Assembly (NCBI GenBank): GCA_022841625.1
Contig: JALHRD010000034.1
Location: 1-54,702, forward strand
DNA: 54,702 nucleotides
Reading direction: 5' to 3'
Source: Xanthobacteraceae bacterium
GTDB taxonomy: Bacteria > Pseudomonadota > Alphaproteobacteria > Rhizobiales > Xanthobacteraceae
Both the position numbers and the translations under genes were made by a program. The notes under the pieces were generated by a model. The model was not told where the DNA came from. It did not search any database and worked only from the letters and a program-made list of their open reading frames with translations. Below, one piece after another: positions 8,192 to 18,957 of the stretch. Position 1 is the stretch's first letter, and each line of letters opens with the position of its first letter.

Positions 8192-8734
8192 ATGTCTTAC
8201 GGTCTCGATCAGTTCATCGCAGATTGCCGCGGCTTCCTGATGCGCGATCCCGGCCCCAAAGGCCGCGAGCAGGTGCGGCTGCATCTCGAACAGTTGCTTC
8301 ACAATCCCGACTTCGTGCGCGCCCATTGTGCCGATGATGCGCCACGCGGATTGAAGGTGCTCTACGAGGATCCTGAACTCGGCTTTCAAATTCTCGCCCA
8401 CCTCAACGATAGAGCACGGGTTTCGCCACCGCACGACCACGGCGCCTCCTGGGCGATCTACGGCCAGGCATCGAAATACACTGACATGATTGAATGGGAG
8501 CGCGAGGACGACGGCAGCGACCCCAAGCAGGCCAAGCTCAAGCCGGCGAAAAAATACCGCCTCGATCCCGGTCACGCCGGCATATACCAAGACGGCACGA
8601 TTCACTCGATCGACTACCCCGACCGTGCCGTGTTCGTTCGCGTCACCGGAACCAATCTCGACAAGATCAACCGCATCCGGATCGACACCAAGACCGGCGA
8701 GGTCCACCAAATGACGCCACAGCAGGCAACCTAG
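8192..8734 (+). CDS. Cysteine dioxygenase-like cupin
   Basis: A 180-residue cupin with a likely mononuclear iron site: His81 and His83 in SPPHDHG, and His138 in GTIHSID. The layout matches the cysteine dioxygenase / thiol dioxygenase group, which oxidises cysteine or another thiol to a sulfinate. The ATG follows GGAGGA. The next gene, 23 bases downstream, is a multi-domain rhodanese, so a joint role in thiol or sulfane-sulfur metabolism is a reasonable inference. The actual thiol (cysteine, 3-mercaptopropionate, persulfide) cannot be decided. The 255 bases upstream (7937-8191) hold no other gene that I can see. Confidence 0.75.
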   Translation: MSYGLDQFIADCRGFLMRDPGPKGREQVRLHLEQLLHNPDFVRAHCADDAPRGLKVLYEDPELGFQILAHLNDRARVSPPHDHGASWAIYGQASKYTDMIEWEREDDGSDPKQAKLKPAKKYRLDPGHAGIYQDGTIHSIDYPDRAVFVRVTGTNLDKINRIRIDTKTGEVHQMTPQQAT

Positions 8735-8757
8735 CAGCGGGCATCGCAACCATCCTC

Positions 8758-10323
8758 ATGCGGCCGGTCGATCCCCACGCCGTCAAAGCCATGCTCGCCG
8801 ACGGCGGCGAGCTTGCATTGCTCGACGTGCGCGAGGAGCTGATCTTTTCGCAGAACCATCTGCTGTGGGCGCGCTCGGTGCCGCTGAGCCGGCTGGAGCT
8901 GCGCTTTCCGCGCCTGGTGCCGCGCAAGACCGCGCGCATTGTGTTGTGCGACGACGCTGACGGATTGGCGCAGCGCGCCGCCGATATTCTAGCGTCTGCC
9001 GGCTATACCGATCTGTCTGTGCTTGACGGCGGCGTCGCAGCATGGGCTACGGCCGGCTTCGAATTGTTTTCGGGCGTCCATGTGCCGAGCAAAGCGTTTG
9101 GCGAGTTCATCGAACACGCTTGCGCGACACCGAACATCGGCCCCGATGAACTGCACCAGTTGATCCGCGACGGCGCCGATATGGTCGTGCTCGACAGCCG
9201 TCCGCTTGACGAGTTCCGCAACGTCTCGATCCCGACTGCGACCAGCGTACCCGGCGCCGAATTGGTGCTGCGGGTGCGCGAACTCGCGCCTTCGCCCGAC
9301 ACCCTGGTAGTGGTCAATTGCGCTGGCCGCACCCGCAGCATCATCGGCGCGCAATCGCTGGTCAATGCCGGTGTGCCCAACAAAGTGGTGGCGCTGCGCA
9401 ACGGCACCATGGGCTTCACGCTCGCGGGCTTCGCTTGCGAGAGCGGCAAGGACAAGCGCGCGCCGGACGTGTCGGACGCTACCCTCGCCTGGGCAAGAGC
9501 GGCCGCGACGCGCGTGGCTGAGCGCTACGGCATTGAACGCATCACCCGCGAAACGCTGACGCGGTGGCAGGCGGACGAAACCCGCACGCTTTATCTTTTT
9601 GACGTGCGCGACCCACCGGAATACATCGCCGGCCATGTTACCGGCGCGATTTCTGCGCCCGGCGGCCAATTGGTGCAGGCCACCGACCTTTATGCCGGCA
9701 CGCTCGGCGCGCGCATCGTGCTGGTCGACGACGCCGAAGTGCGCGCGGTGATGACCGCGTCATGGCTCAAGCAGATGGGCTGGAAGGACGTGTTTGTGCT
9801 GACGGAGAAGGGTGCCGAAACCGGCATGCCAAAGGACATGGCTATGGGCTCGGCCCCGCCCGCAAACGCAATCCTCGACTGTGAGCGGCTTGCCTCGCTT
9901 TTGGATCGCGACCAAGCCACGGTTGTCGATCTTTCCCTCAGCCCGAACTACCGAAAGGGTCACATTCCCGGCGCTTGGTTCGCCATCCGCTCGCGCCTTG
10001 CGCGAGCGCTGCCTAAGATTCCGCTGCATGACGAGTTGGTGCTCACATCGGAAGACGGCATTCTGGCCGGCCTTGCAGTCGCGGAAGCCGCGGCAATCGC
10101 CGATCGTCGGGTGCGATACCTCGACGGCGGCAATGCCGCCTGGCAGGCGGCCGGCCTGCCGTTTTCGGTAGAAGCCAGCATGGCCGATGACGCCCTCGAC
10201 GTGTGGCTCAAACCCTATGAACGTGGCGGCGACACCAAAGGCGCGATGAGCGAGTACCTGTCCTGGGAGATCGATCTCGTCGAACGCATCAAACGCGACG
10301 GCACCTGTCATTTCAGTCGGTGA
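8758..10323 (+). CDS. Four-domain rhodanese (sulfurtransferase) protein
   Basis: A 521-residue protein with four successive rhodanese-like domains at about residues 8-105, 128-228, 265-360 and 375-470. Each shows LLDVRE / VVLDSRPLDEFRN / LFDVRDPPEYIAGHV / VDLSLSPNYRKGHIPGA and a following strand. Only domain 2 has a full active-site loop, NCAGRTRS with Cys188. Domain 1 has Cys64 in a non-standard CDDADG loop. Domains 3 and 4 have VDDAEV and TSEDGI with no cysteine, so they are probably structural or binding domains. The ATG at 8758 begins domain 1 cleanly; its ribosome binding site is weak, consistent with coupling to the cupin 23 bases upstream. The next 196 bases (10324-10519) hold no gene. 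Confidence 0.85.
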   Translation: MRPVDPHAVKAMLADGGELALLDVREELIFSQNHLLWARSVPLSRLELRFPRLVPRKTARIVLCDDADGLAQRAADILASAGYTDLSVLDGGVAAWATAGFELFSGVHVPSKAFGEFIEHACATPNIGPDELHQLIRDGADMVVLDSRPLDEFRNVSIPTATSVPGAELVLRVRELAPSPDTLVVVNCAGRTRSIIGAQSLVNAGVPNKVVALRNGTMGFTLAGFACESGKDKRAPDVSDATLAWARAAATRVAERYGIERITRETLTRWQADETRTLYLFDVRDPPEYIAGHVTGAISAPGGQLVQATDLYAGTLGARIVLVDDAEVRAVMTASWLKQMGWKDVFVLTEKGAETGMPKDMAMGSAPPANAILDCERLASLLDRDQATVVDLSLSPNYRKGHIPGAWFAIRSRLARALPKIPLHDELVLTSEDGILAGLAVAEAAAIADRRVRYLDGGNAAWQAAGLPFSVEASMADDALDVWLKPYERGGDTKGAMSEYLSWEIDLVERIKRDGTCHFSR

Positions 10324-10471
10324 CAGCTTCCGCGACGCCCTCATGAGGCATGATCCACCCTGACCTACCCTGGCCCCTTCCGGCGAATGCGGGCGCCTGG
10401 CCCGGATTCTCAGCCCCGACCCCGTGACGGAAAGGCGGGGACCTGTTGGAGCGCCCCGTCAACCATATTAG

Positions 10472-11557
<1,086 letters not shown>

Positions 11558-11664
11558 CACCAGGCGCCGTTAAGCTTGGTATCATTGACGGCTTGGCGCT
11601 AGGCGCTGCGCGCGTGCTAAACACTGTAGCAACGCAGCCGTGGCAGCCGCAGCGCCGGTAAACA

Positions 11665-12795
11665 ATGTCCGCAAAACTCCCCACTATCGCCGACTTCCGC
11701 CGCATCGTCGTGAAGGTCGGCTCGTCGCTTTTGGTCGATTCCAAGGCCGGCCGGGTCAGAGAGGATTGGCTGGCCTCTTTGGCCGCGGACATCGCCAAGC
11801 TGCACAAGGCCAAGCGCGATGTGCTGGTGGTCTCCTCGGGAGCGATCGCGCTCGGGCGCGCCGTGCTCAAGCTGCCCAAGGGGCCGCTCAAGCTTGAGGA
11901 CAGCCAGGGCGCTGCCGCTGTCGGCCAGATCGCGCTGGCGCGGACCTGGGCGGAGGCGCTGTCGCGCCACAAGATCGCTGCCGGCCAGGTGCTGGTGACG
12001 CTGCAGGACACCGAGGAGCGGCGGCGCTACCTCAACGCGCGCTCAACCATCGAGCGCCTGTTGGCCTGGCGCTCGGTACCGGTGATCAACGAGAACGATA
12101 CCGTCGCCACCAACGAGATCCGCTACGGCGACAATGACCGGCTGGCGGCCCGTGTCGCCACCATGGCGAGCGCGGATCTGCTGGTGCTGCTCTCGGATGT
12201 CGACGGTCTTTACGACGCGCCGCCCGACAAGAATTCCAAGGCAAAGCGGATTGCGCTGGTGGAACGCATCACCCCGGAGATCGAAGCGATGGCGGGCGCC
12301 GCCGGCTCGGAACTCTCCCGCGGCGGCATGCAGACCAAGATCGAAGCCGGCAAGATCGCGACCCAGGCGGGCACCCATATGGTGATCGCCTCGGGCCATG
12401 TCGATCATCCGCTCAACGCGATTGCGAAAGGCGCCGCTTGCACCTGGTTCCTGACCGCGGCAAATCCCGTCGCCGCGCGAAAAAAATGGATTGCCGGATC
12501 GCTCGAACCCAAGGGCGTCCTGACCATCGACAAAGGCGCGGTCGCCGCCCTCAATAGCGGCAAGAGCCTGTTGCCGGCCGGCGTCGTCAGGGTCGAGGGC
12601 GCGTTCGCACGTGGCGACGCGGTGGTGATCCGAGGGCTGGATGGCGCCGAGATCGCGCGCGGGCTCGTCGCCTACGACGCCGAGGACGCCGCCAAGATCA
12701 AAGGCCGGCCCTCATCCGACATCCCCGCAATCCTAGGCTTCGACGGACGCGCCGAAATGGTACACCGGGATCACTTGGTCGTCGGCCGATCCTGA
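11665..12795 (+). CDS. proB: Glutamate 5-kinase
   Basis: Catalyses the first step of proline synthesis, ATP-dependent phosphorylation of glutamate, and is normally feedback-inhibited by proline. The 376-residue protein has an amino-acid kinase domain (about residues 8-265: [58 protein letters not shown]) and a C-terminal PUA domain (about 280-360). The usual partner proA is not in the window. It follows obgE by 107 bases, as in many Hyphomicrobiales. Confidence 0.96.
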   Translation: MSAKLPTIADFRRIVVKVGSSLLVDSKAGRVREDWLASLAADIAKLHKAKRDVLVVSSGAIALGRAVLKLPKGPLKLEDSQGAAAVGQIALARTWAEALSRHKIAAGQVLVTLQDTEERRRYLNARSTIERLLAWRSVPVINENDTVATNEIRYGDNDRLAARVATMASADLLVLLSDVDGLYDAPPDKNSKAKRIALVERITPEIEAMAGAAGSELSRGGMQTKIEAGKIATQAGTHMVIASGHVDHPLNAIAKGAACTWFLTAANPVAARKKWIAGSLEPKGVLTIDKGAVAALNSGKSLLPAGVVRVEGAFARGDAVVIRGLDGAEIARGLVAYDAEDAAKIKGRPSSDIPAILGFDGRAEMVHRDHLVVGRS

Positions 12796-12822
12796 CTTTC
12801 GACTGCGCCGCAGCAAAGCGAG

Positions 12823-13020
12823 TCATTTACGGCCGGCCAACCGAATGCGCGGACGCGGACGACGCATCGCCTCCCGCACACCAGCCTCGGCCGGCAACTG
12901 GACCTGGCGACCATTCGGGAATTCAAGATACCGCGAATTCACCCGGCCATCCCGGCCCTCAATCACAAAACGGGTACCAACCGGAAAACGGCTTGGCAAA
13001 CGCATAGCAGACGAACTCAT
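12823..13020 (-). CDS. Small conserved basic protein downstream of proB
   Basis: The ATG at 13020 is preceded by AGGAGGG, giving a 65-residue basic protein: MSSSAMRLPSRFPVGTRFVIEG, then RDGRVNSRYLEFPNGRQVQLPAE and an Arg-rich C-terminus. The frame extends 24 codons upstream, but without a better ribosome binding site. The strong Shine-Dalgarno and balanced composition suggest a real gene. I recall short proteins of this kind near proB in Bradyrhizobium relatives, but know no function. The basic, short beta-rich look (GTRFVIEG...SRYLEFPNG) would suit a small nucleic-acid-binding or adaptor protein; this is only a guess. It converges on proB (27 bp gap). Confidence 0.65.
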   Translation of the reverse strand: MSSSAMRLPSRFPVGTRFVIEGRDGRVNSRYLEFPNGRQVQLPAEAGVREAMRRPRPRIRLAGRK

Positions 13021-13162
13021 GGAAACCCTCCTGGGGATTTGCTCCCCCCGATGGTACTCCAATGCCAAATCAAAATGACAAGTCAGGGGCAAAGCTCAAA
13101 ACCGTCGAGATTCCTGTGGATCAGTGTGAACAGGCGCCTGAAAGCGGCGCGTTCCTAGCCGC

Positions 13163-14164
13163 TTACAGGACAAATCCCGAAGCCTCGGCCAGCGCCTTCA
13201 GCGAGGTCTCCGGCCGCGCGCCCATGTGTTGGATCACTTCCGCCGCCGCCAGTGCCCCGAGTCGGGCACAATTGCGATGGTCAGCGCCACGCGCAAGGCC
13301 GACCAGAAACCCGGCAGCAAACAGATCGCCTGCCCCGGTTGCGTCAACCACCCGATCGATGGGTTCCGCCCGCACCGCGTCGTTCTGCTCGCGGGTTATC
13401 ACGAGACTGCCCTTTTCGCTGCGCGTGACGACCATAAGCTTGGCATCGACGCGCGCGGCATTGACGGCGGTGTCGAAATCCGCGGTCTGGTAGAGACTGT
13501 GCAGTTCACGCTCATTGGCAAACACAATGTCGATTGTACCGTTGCGGATGAGACCGAGAAATTCATCGCGATAACGGTCGACACAAAACGCATCCGAGAG
13601 CGTCAGCGCGACGCGACGGCCGGTGCCATGCGCAATTTTCGCCGCCTTCAGGAACGCCTCCTTGGCGTGCGGCGGGTCCCACAAATAGCCCTCCAGATAG
13701 GTGATCTGGGCGGCAGCGATGGCATCGGGATCGATATCGCGCGGGTGCAGGTCCTGCGCCGCGCCGAGAAAAGTATTCATGGTGCGCTCGCCATCCGGCG
13801 TCACCAGCACATAGCAGCGCGCGGTCGCGGGCCCCGCTGACGCCGGCGGCGTATCGAACGCAATGCCCGCCGCCCGAATGTCATGGACAAAGGTGCGGCC
13901 GAATTCATCGTCCCTCACCTTGCCTATAAAGGCGCCGCGGCCGCCAAGGCTGGCCACCCCGACAATCGTGTTGGCCGCCGAACCGCCCGAAACTTCGACC
14001 GCCGGTCCCATGGCATCGTAGATCGCTTCCGCCCGCGCCTGGTCGATCAGCGCCATGCCGCCTTTCGGCATGCCTTGCTTGACCAGGAAGTCGTCCTCGG
14101 CGCGCGCCAGCACATCGACGATGGCGTTGCCAATGCCGAGAACGTCATAGCGAAGTACGGACAT
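13163..14164 (-). CDS. PfkB-family carbohydrate kinase, probable adenosine kinase
   Basis: A 333-residue ribokinase-fold kinase. It begins YDVLGIGNAIVDVLA and has SGGSAANTIVGVASLGG near residue 60-75, plus the PfkB signature 2, DATGAGDLFAAGFLVGLARG, containing the catalytic Asp and anion hole GAGD. This pattern and length match proteins annotated as adenosine kinase in this order, though sugar kinase activity cannot be excluded. The ATG at 14164 has AGGT upstream; the frame extends 17 codons further without family similarity. It is divergent from murJ with an 83-bp gap. Confidence 0.88.
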   Translation of the reverse strand: MSVLRYDVLGIGNAIVDVLARAEDDFLVKQGMPKGGMALIDQARAEAIYDAMGPAVEVSGGSAANTIVGVASLGGRGAFIGKVRDDEFGRTFVHDIRAAGIAFDTPPASAGPATARCYVLVTPDGERTMNTFLGAAQDLHPRDIDPDAIAAAQITYLEGYLWDPPHAKEAFLKAAKIAHGTGRRVALTLSDAFCVDRYRDEFLGLIRNGTIDIVFANERELHSLYQTADFDTAVNAARVDAKLMVVTRSEKGSLVITREQNDAVRAEPIDRVVDATGAGDLFAAGFLVGLARGADHRNCARLGALAAAEVIQHMGARPETSLKALAEASGFVL

Positions 14165-14247
14165 GATTTGACCTGCGTGATTGTGGGTGGAGAAGACCGG
14201 CACTATACCGGCCATATCCGCGGAGGCAATTGATCCATGTCCGATCC

Positions 14248-15798
14248 ATGTCGCTAGTACGCGACGTTACAACGGTCAGCGGCGCCACCTTGCTGTCGCG
14301 ACTGCTCGGCTTTCTGCGCGACGTAGCAATCGCGGCGGTGCTCGGCGCCGGCGCCCTGGCCGACGCCTTCTTCGTCGCACTGCAGATCCCCAATCTGTTC
14401 CGCCGCCTGCTGGCGGAAGGCGCAATCAATTCCGCTTTCGTCCCGCTCTGGCTGCGCTGCCGCCAGGACGGCGGCGACCAATCCGCACATCGTTTCGGCG
14501 CGGAGGTTCTCGCCACACTCGGCATAGCGTTGGCGGCCGCGGCAGCGCTGTGTGCGGTATCGGCGCCAGTGATGATCGCTGTGCTGGCCCCCGGCTTTGC
14601 GAACGAGCCATCCGTGCTGGGCGCGCAATTCCTCCGGCTGGCTGCGCCCTATCTCGCCATCGTCGGCTTGGTCGCGGTGCTTTCAGCCATATTGAATGCC
14701 GCCGGGCGCGTCGGTGCGGCCGCCTACAGCCCGGCGATTTTCAATCTGGTGATGATCGCCACGGCAGTAGCCATCATGCTCGGCGGGCTTGCAATGGTAC
14801 CGGCCGCGGGCGCCATTCTCGCGGGCGCAATCGTGGTCGCGGGCCTGTTCCAACTGCTGCTGGTCGGTGGCGCGACGTTGCGGCTGCCCGGCGCACCGCT
14901 GCTAGCGCGACCATCACTATCAAGCGATGTCCGCTGTTTCTTTCGGATGCTGCTGCCGGGCGTAATCGCCGCTGGCCTTCCACAACTCACGCTGATCGCC
15001 GGCACGATCGTCGCATCGTCATCGCCGGCCGCGGTATCGTGGCTGACCTATGGCCACCGGCTCTACGAACTGCCACTGGGCCTTATCTCCGTTGGCGTGG
15101 CTTCGGTCATGACGCCGGCCATTGCCGCGCATATCCGCGCGGACGACCGCGCCGCATCCGCCGCCGTACAATCGCGCGCATTCGAACTTGCCTTGGGCCT
15201 TGCACTGCCCGCGGCCCTTGGCCTGGCATTGCTGGCTGAGCCGATTGTCGCCGGGCTGTTCGAGCGCGGCGCATTTGGCGCACGTGACACGGCTGCGGTC
15301 GCCGGCGTTGTCGCCGCGCTGGCGTTCGGCATTCCCGGACATGCGCTGGAGAAAGTCCTGGCCTCGGTGTCGTTCGCCCATGAGGATACCCGAACGCCGA
15401 TGCTCACCGCGCTCGCCGGGCTGGCGACCGCAGTTGTCGCCGCATTAATTCTATACCCGCGGCATGGCCATGTCGGAATTGCGCTGGCCATGGCGGCTTG
15501 CGGCTTTGTTAGCGCGGCACTGCTCGGCATCGCGCTTTATCGTACCCGACGGCTCGCGACCGATGCGGCATTCCGACAACGGCTTCTGCGCATGGTCTTG
15601 GCGACCGCCCTGATGGGGATTGCGATTTTAGGGTCGCGTTGGCTCATGGCGACGCCGCGGGCCGCTAGCACGTCGTCCATCCAATTGCTCTTAACCATGA
15701 TGGCGCACGTTTCAATTGGACTGCTGGTGTACGTCGCAGCGCTACGATTGCTTGGCGTGGTTACGTTCACCGCGCGACCTGACGCACGCAAGCCGTGA
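14248..15798 (+). CDS. murJ: Lipid II flippase MurJ
   Basis: Inner-membrane MOP-superfamily flippase that moves lipid II to the periplasm. The protein of about 516 residues starts MSLVRDVTTVSGATLLSRLLGFLRDV, the canonical MviN/MurJ N-terminus, and contains about 13-14 hydrophobic segments. The conserved ALADAFFVALQIPNLFRRLLAEGAINSAFVP block is present. The start is uncertain: an in-frame TTG at 14230 has GGAGG only three bases upstream, too close to be ideal; the ATG at 14248 fits family length. It is followed by trpS after 67 bases. Confidence 0.95.
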   Translation: MSLVRDVTTVSGATLLSRLLGFLRDVAIAAVLGAGALADAFFVALQIPNLFRRLLAEGAINSAFVPLWLRCRQDGGDQSAHRFGAEVLATLGIALAAAAALCAVSAPVMIAVLAPGFANEPSVLGAQFLRLAAPYLAIVGLVAVLSAILNAAGRVGAAAYSPAIFNLVMIATAVAIMLGGLAMVPAAGAILAGAIVVAGLFQLLLVGGATLRLPGAPLLARPSLSSDVRCFFRMLLPGVIAAGLPQLTLIAGTIVASSSPAAVSWLTYGHRLYELPLGLISVGVASVMTPAIAAHIRADDRAASAAVQSRAFELALGLALPAALGLALLAEPIVAGLFERGAFGARDTAAVAGVVAALAFGIPGHALEKVLASVSFAHEDTRTPMLTALAGLATAVVAALILYPRHGHVGIALAMAACGFVSAALLGIALYRTRRLATDAAFRQRLLRMVLATALMGIAILGSRWLMATPRAASTSSIQLLLTMMAHVSIGLLVYVAALRLLGVVTFTARPDARKP

Positions 15799-15865
15799 GG
15801 CGCCGCCCTTGCGCGGAGCCGCCGCGGCGTGGCATTGGACAACCGCATATTGAAGGGCCGCCGTC

Positions 15866-16900
15866 ATGACCTTTAAACAACGCGTGTTCTCGGGTGTGCA
15901 GCCAAATGGCAACCTGCATCTCGGCAACTATCTCGGCGCGGTGGTGAAGTTTGTCGAATTGCAGACCAATTACGACTGCATCTATTGCGTCGTCGATCTC
16001 CATGCGATCACGGTTTGGCAGGATCCAAAAGAGCTGCCGCGCACGATCCGCGAGGTGACGGCGGCCTTCATCGCCAGCGGCATCGATCCGAAGCAGCACA
16101 TCGTCTTCAATCAAAGCCAGGTCGCCGAGCACGCCGAACTGGCTTGGATCTTCAACTGCGTGGCACGGCTCGGCTGGCTTAATCGCATGACCCAGTTCAA
16201 GGAGAAGGCGGGCAAGGATCGCGAACGTGCGTCGGTCGGGCTCTATGCCTATCCTAACCTGATGGCTGCCGACATTCTGGTGTACCGCGCGACACACGTG
16301 CCGGTCGGCGACGACCAGAAGCAACATCTCGAACTGTCGCGCGACATTGCGCAGAAATTCAACAACGACTTCGGTGAGTCGATTCGCGCGCATGGATTTG
16401 GCGACGCTTTCTTCCCGCAGCCAGAACCGCTGATCCAGGGACCAGCGACGCGCGTGATGTCGCTGCGCGACGGCACCAAAAAAATGTCGAAGTCAGATCC
16501 CTCCGACCAATCGCGCATCAACCTCACCGACGACGCCGACACCATCGCGCTGAAGGTGCGGCGCGCGAAGACCGACCCGGAGCCGCTGCCCAGCGAGGTG
16601 ACAGGCCTCGAAGCGCGTCCAGAAGCCGACAATCTGGTCGGCATCTACGCCGCCCTCGCCGGCCAAGCCAAGGCCGATACACTGACCGAATTCGGCGGCG
16701 CGCAGTTTTCGACATTCAAGGCGGCGCTGACCGACCTTCTGGTCGCCAAGCTCAGCCCGATCACCGCTGAGATGCGGCGGCTGGTGGCCGACCCGATCTA
16801 TGTCGATTCGGTCTTGGCGGATGGGTCGGCGCGCGCGCAGGTCATTGCCGCCGACACCATGAAGGCGGTCAAGGATATCGTCGGCTTTATCCGCCGATAA
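15866..16900 (+). CDS. trpS: Tryptophanyl-tRNA synthetase
   Basis: Class I aminoacyl-tRNA synthetase charging tRNA-Trp. The 344-residue protein has the HIGH-like motif HLGNYLG near residue 19-25 and the KMSKS motif [10 protein letters not shown] near residue 208, plus [11 protein letters not shown] and [17 protein letters not shown], which place it firmly in the TrpRS family. Length is typical. murJ-trpS-usp-nfu order is common in this group. Confidence 0.97.
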   Translation: MTFKQRVFSGVQPNGNLHLGNYLGAVVKFVELQTNYDCIYCVVDLHAITVWQDPKELPRTIREVTAAFIASGIDPKQHIVFNQSQVAEHAELAWIFNCVARLGWLNRMTQFKEKAGKDRERASVGLYAYPNLMAADILVYRATHVPVGDDQKQHLELSRDIAQKFNNDFGESIRAHGFGDAFFPQPEPLIQGPATRVMSLRDGTKKMSKSDPSDQSRINLTDDADTIALKVRRAKTDPEPLPSEVTGLEARPEADNLVGIYAALAGQAKADTLTEFGGAQFSTFKAALTDLLVAKLSPITAEMRRLVADPIYVDSVLADGSARAQVIAADTMKAVKDIVGFIRR

Positions 16901-16961
16901 TCCGGTTTGCGGCCCCGCGACCGGCTTGTCCCGCGCCCGCGTGCCGTGCAAGATTCATGGT

Positions 16962-17456
16962 ATGAGCATTAAGCGCCGAAGCTACGAGGCCGGCCACTCG
17001 CCGAAGTTCCTGGTGGTCATCGACGATACGCCGGAATGCGACCGCGCCGTCTACTTCGCCAGCCGTCGGGCCCTTCGCACCGGAGCGAGCGTGATCATGC
17101 TGCGCGTCATCGAACTGCAGGATCGCAACCAGCAATGGCTCGGCGTTGCCGACATCATGCGCGCGGAAGCGCATGAGGAGGCCAATGCGGTGCTTGACCG
17201 CCATGCCGCGCGCGCCGCCAGTATCACCGGGGTTATGCCGGAGCGGGTGATCCGCGAGGGTGAGAAGACCGAGGAAATGCTCAGGCTGATCGAGGACGAT
17301 GAAGACATCGCTGTCCTGGTCCTGGCCGCCGCCACCGGCAAAGAGGGTCCTGGACCGCTGGTCGCGGGCTTGGCCAAGAGCGCTGGCGAGTTTCCCATCC
17401 CGATTGGGATCGTCCCAGGCCATCTGAGCGACGAGGACCTCGATACCATGTCTTAA
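16962..17456 (+). CDS. Universal stress protein family (UspA domain)
   Basis: A 164-residue single-domain Usp protein. It begins with the beta strand KFLVVIDDTPECDRAVYFASRRA and ends with a nucleotide-loop-like stretch ATGKEGPGPLVAGLAKSAGEFPIPIGIVPG. The usual G-2x-G-9x-G-S/T ATP loop is only partly kept, so ATP binding is uncertain. The ATG at 16962 gives the family N-terminus; a longer GTG-type extension adds 12 residues with no support. The gene lies between trpS and the Nfu gene. Confidence 0.85.
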   Translation: MSIKRRSYEAGHSPKFLVVIDDTPECDRAVYFASRRALRTGASVIMLRVIELQDRNQQWLGVADIMRAEAHEEANAVLDRHAARAASITGVMPERVIREGEKTEEMLRLIEDDEDIAVLVLAAATGKEGPGPLVAGLAKSAGEFPIPIGIVPGHLSDEDLDTMS

Positions 17457-17607
17457 TGGCGCTCCCCGGAGGCGTTAACCGCTGCGTATGGCGCCAAAGA
17501 CTTGAACTTCCTCTGCGCCGCGCCACCTAGTAGCATAGCAACGAGTGTGGGCGCCTGGGGCAGGCGGCATTGGGCACATGGGGCACGCGTTCGCCAAGGA
17601 GCACAGG

Positions 17608-18168
17608 ATGTTCATTCAAACCGAAACGACGCCGAATCCGGCGACCCTCAAGTTCCTGCCAGGCCGCACGGTGCTCGCGCACGGAACGCTCGATATGCGC
17701 GATGCGGCAGCGGCAGCCCAATCGCCGCTCGCCGAGCGGCTGTTCACGATCAACGGCATCGCCGGCGTGTTCCTTGGCTCCGACTTTATTTCCATTACCA
17801 AATCGGAGGGCGAGTGGCAGCAGCTCAAGCCGGCGATCCTCGGCGCGGTCATGGAGCACTTCATGTCGGGCAGTCCAATCGTGCACGACGAAACCGGCGC
17901 GGGAAGCGCCGAAGCTGAGTTTTTCGAGACCAAGGACACCGAAACCGTCGCAACCATCAAGGAGCTGATCGAGACGCGCGTGCGCCCGGCAGTCGCCAAT
18001 GATGGCGGCGATATTACATTCCGGGGTTTCCGGGAGGGGATTGTGTATTTGGACATGAAAGGCGCCTGCGCCGGCTGCCCCTCGTCCACCGCGACCCTAC
18101 GCCATGGGATCCAGAATCTGCTGCGCCACTACGTTCCGGACGTGGTAGAAGTCCGGCCCATGTCTTAA
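17608..18168 (+). CDS. NifU-like Fe-S scaffold (Nfu) protein
   Basis: A 186-residue Fe-S cluster carrier. The N-terminal Nfu_N domain (MFIQTETTPNPATLKFLPG to about residue 90) is followed by a NifU C-terminal domain with GACAGCPSS, the CxxC that holds a bridging [4Fe-4S] cluster between subunits. AAGGAGCACAGG precedes the ATG at 17608. This is the alphaproteobacterial/mitochondrial Nfu1 type (two domains), distinct from NfuA with a degenerate A-type domain. It probably supplies Fe-S clusters to target enzymes; MiaB, encoded at 20046, is such an enzyme. Confidence 0.93.
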   Translation: MFIQTETTPNPATLKFLPGRTVLAHGTLDMRDAAAAAQSPLAERLFTINGIAGVFLGSDFISITKSEGEWQQLKPAILGAVMEHFMSGSPIVHDETGAGSAEAEFFETKDTETVATIKELIETRVRPAVANDGGDITFRGFREGIVYLDMKGACAGCPSSTATLRHGIQNLLRHYVPDVVEVRPMS

Positions 18169-18270
18169 GACTGCCGCGAGTAATCGGGATCGCTAGGTAG
18201 CCTTCGGGCAGAAATCGTGTGCATCCGCCATCGCGGATGACAGAGGCGTCGATCGACCGTCAAGCCGACC

Positions 18271-18957
18271 ATGCGTGTTCTTGCCATTGACACCGCGCTC
18301 GCGGCCTGCGCCGCCGCCGTGCTCGACACCAATCACGCTACCTTGGTCGCAAGCGAGACGCTCGCGATGACGCGGGGGCATGCGGAAGCGGTGATGCCGT
18401 TGATCGCCCGCGTGATGCAGCGGGCAGGCATGGATTTCGCCGGTCTCGACCGCATCGCCGTCACTACCGGCCCAGGGAGCTTCACGGGCCTGCGTGTCGG
18501 TATTTCGGCGGCGCGCGGTATTGCACTTGCGGCCGGCAAGCCTGCTATCGGGCTTTCAACACTGGCGGGACTTGCGGCGCCCCATATCGCCGAGGATGAC
18601 AGCTCCACGGTCGTTGCCGCGATCGACGCCCGGCACGACCATGTCTATCTTCAAGTGTTTGGCGCCGGCGGACGAACTGTCGTGGCGCCCCGCATCGCTC
18701 CACTGCAAGAAGCCGTGCGCGCGGCCGCAGCCGCGCCAGCGCGCATCGTCGGCTCAGGCGCGGGACTCATTTTCGCGCAATGGCCAAAAACGGCGCCGCC
18801 GCCGTTGTTGGTCGAACAACTCGCCGCGCCCGATATTGGCTGGATTGCACGGCTCGGCGCCGCCGCCGTCGCCGACAGTCTCGATCCTCCCAAGCCGCTC
18901 TACCTGCGCGCACCCGACGCGCAGCCACAAGACGCCGCGCGCCTGCCACGCCGATGA
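18271..18957 (+). CDS. tsaB: tRNA threonylcarbamoyladenosine biosynthesis protein TsaB
   Basis: Partner of TsaD in making t6A37 on ANN-decoding tRNAs. The 228-residue ASKHA-fold protein starts MRVLAIDTALAACAAAVLD and has VTTGPGSFTGLRVGISAARGIALA, the conserved TsaB block. Its ATG overlap with rimI (ATGA at 18954-18957) indicates translational coupling. The tsaB-rimI-fur-miaB order is conserved across Hyphomicrobiales. Confidence 0.95.
   Translation: MRVLAIDTALAACAAAVLDTNHATLVASETLAMTRGHAEAVMPLIARVMQRAGMDFAGLDRIAVTTGPGSFTGLRVGISAARGIALAAGKPAIGLSTLAGLAAPHIAEDDSSTVVAAIDARHDHVYLQVFGAGGRTVVAPRIAPLQEAVRAAAAAPARIVGSGAGLIFAQWPKTAPPPLLVEQLAAPDIGWIARLGAAAVADSLDPPKPLYLRAPDAQPQDAARLPRR

Noticed and set aside
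14181-15239. A 352-codon plus-strand open frame
   Set aside because: It is an out-of-frame shadow of murJ, which has clear family identity and membrane segments.
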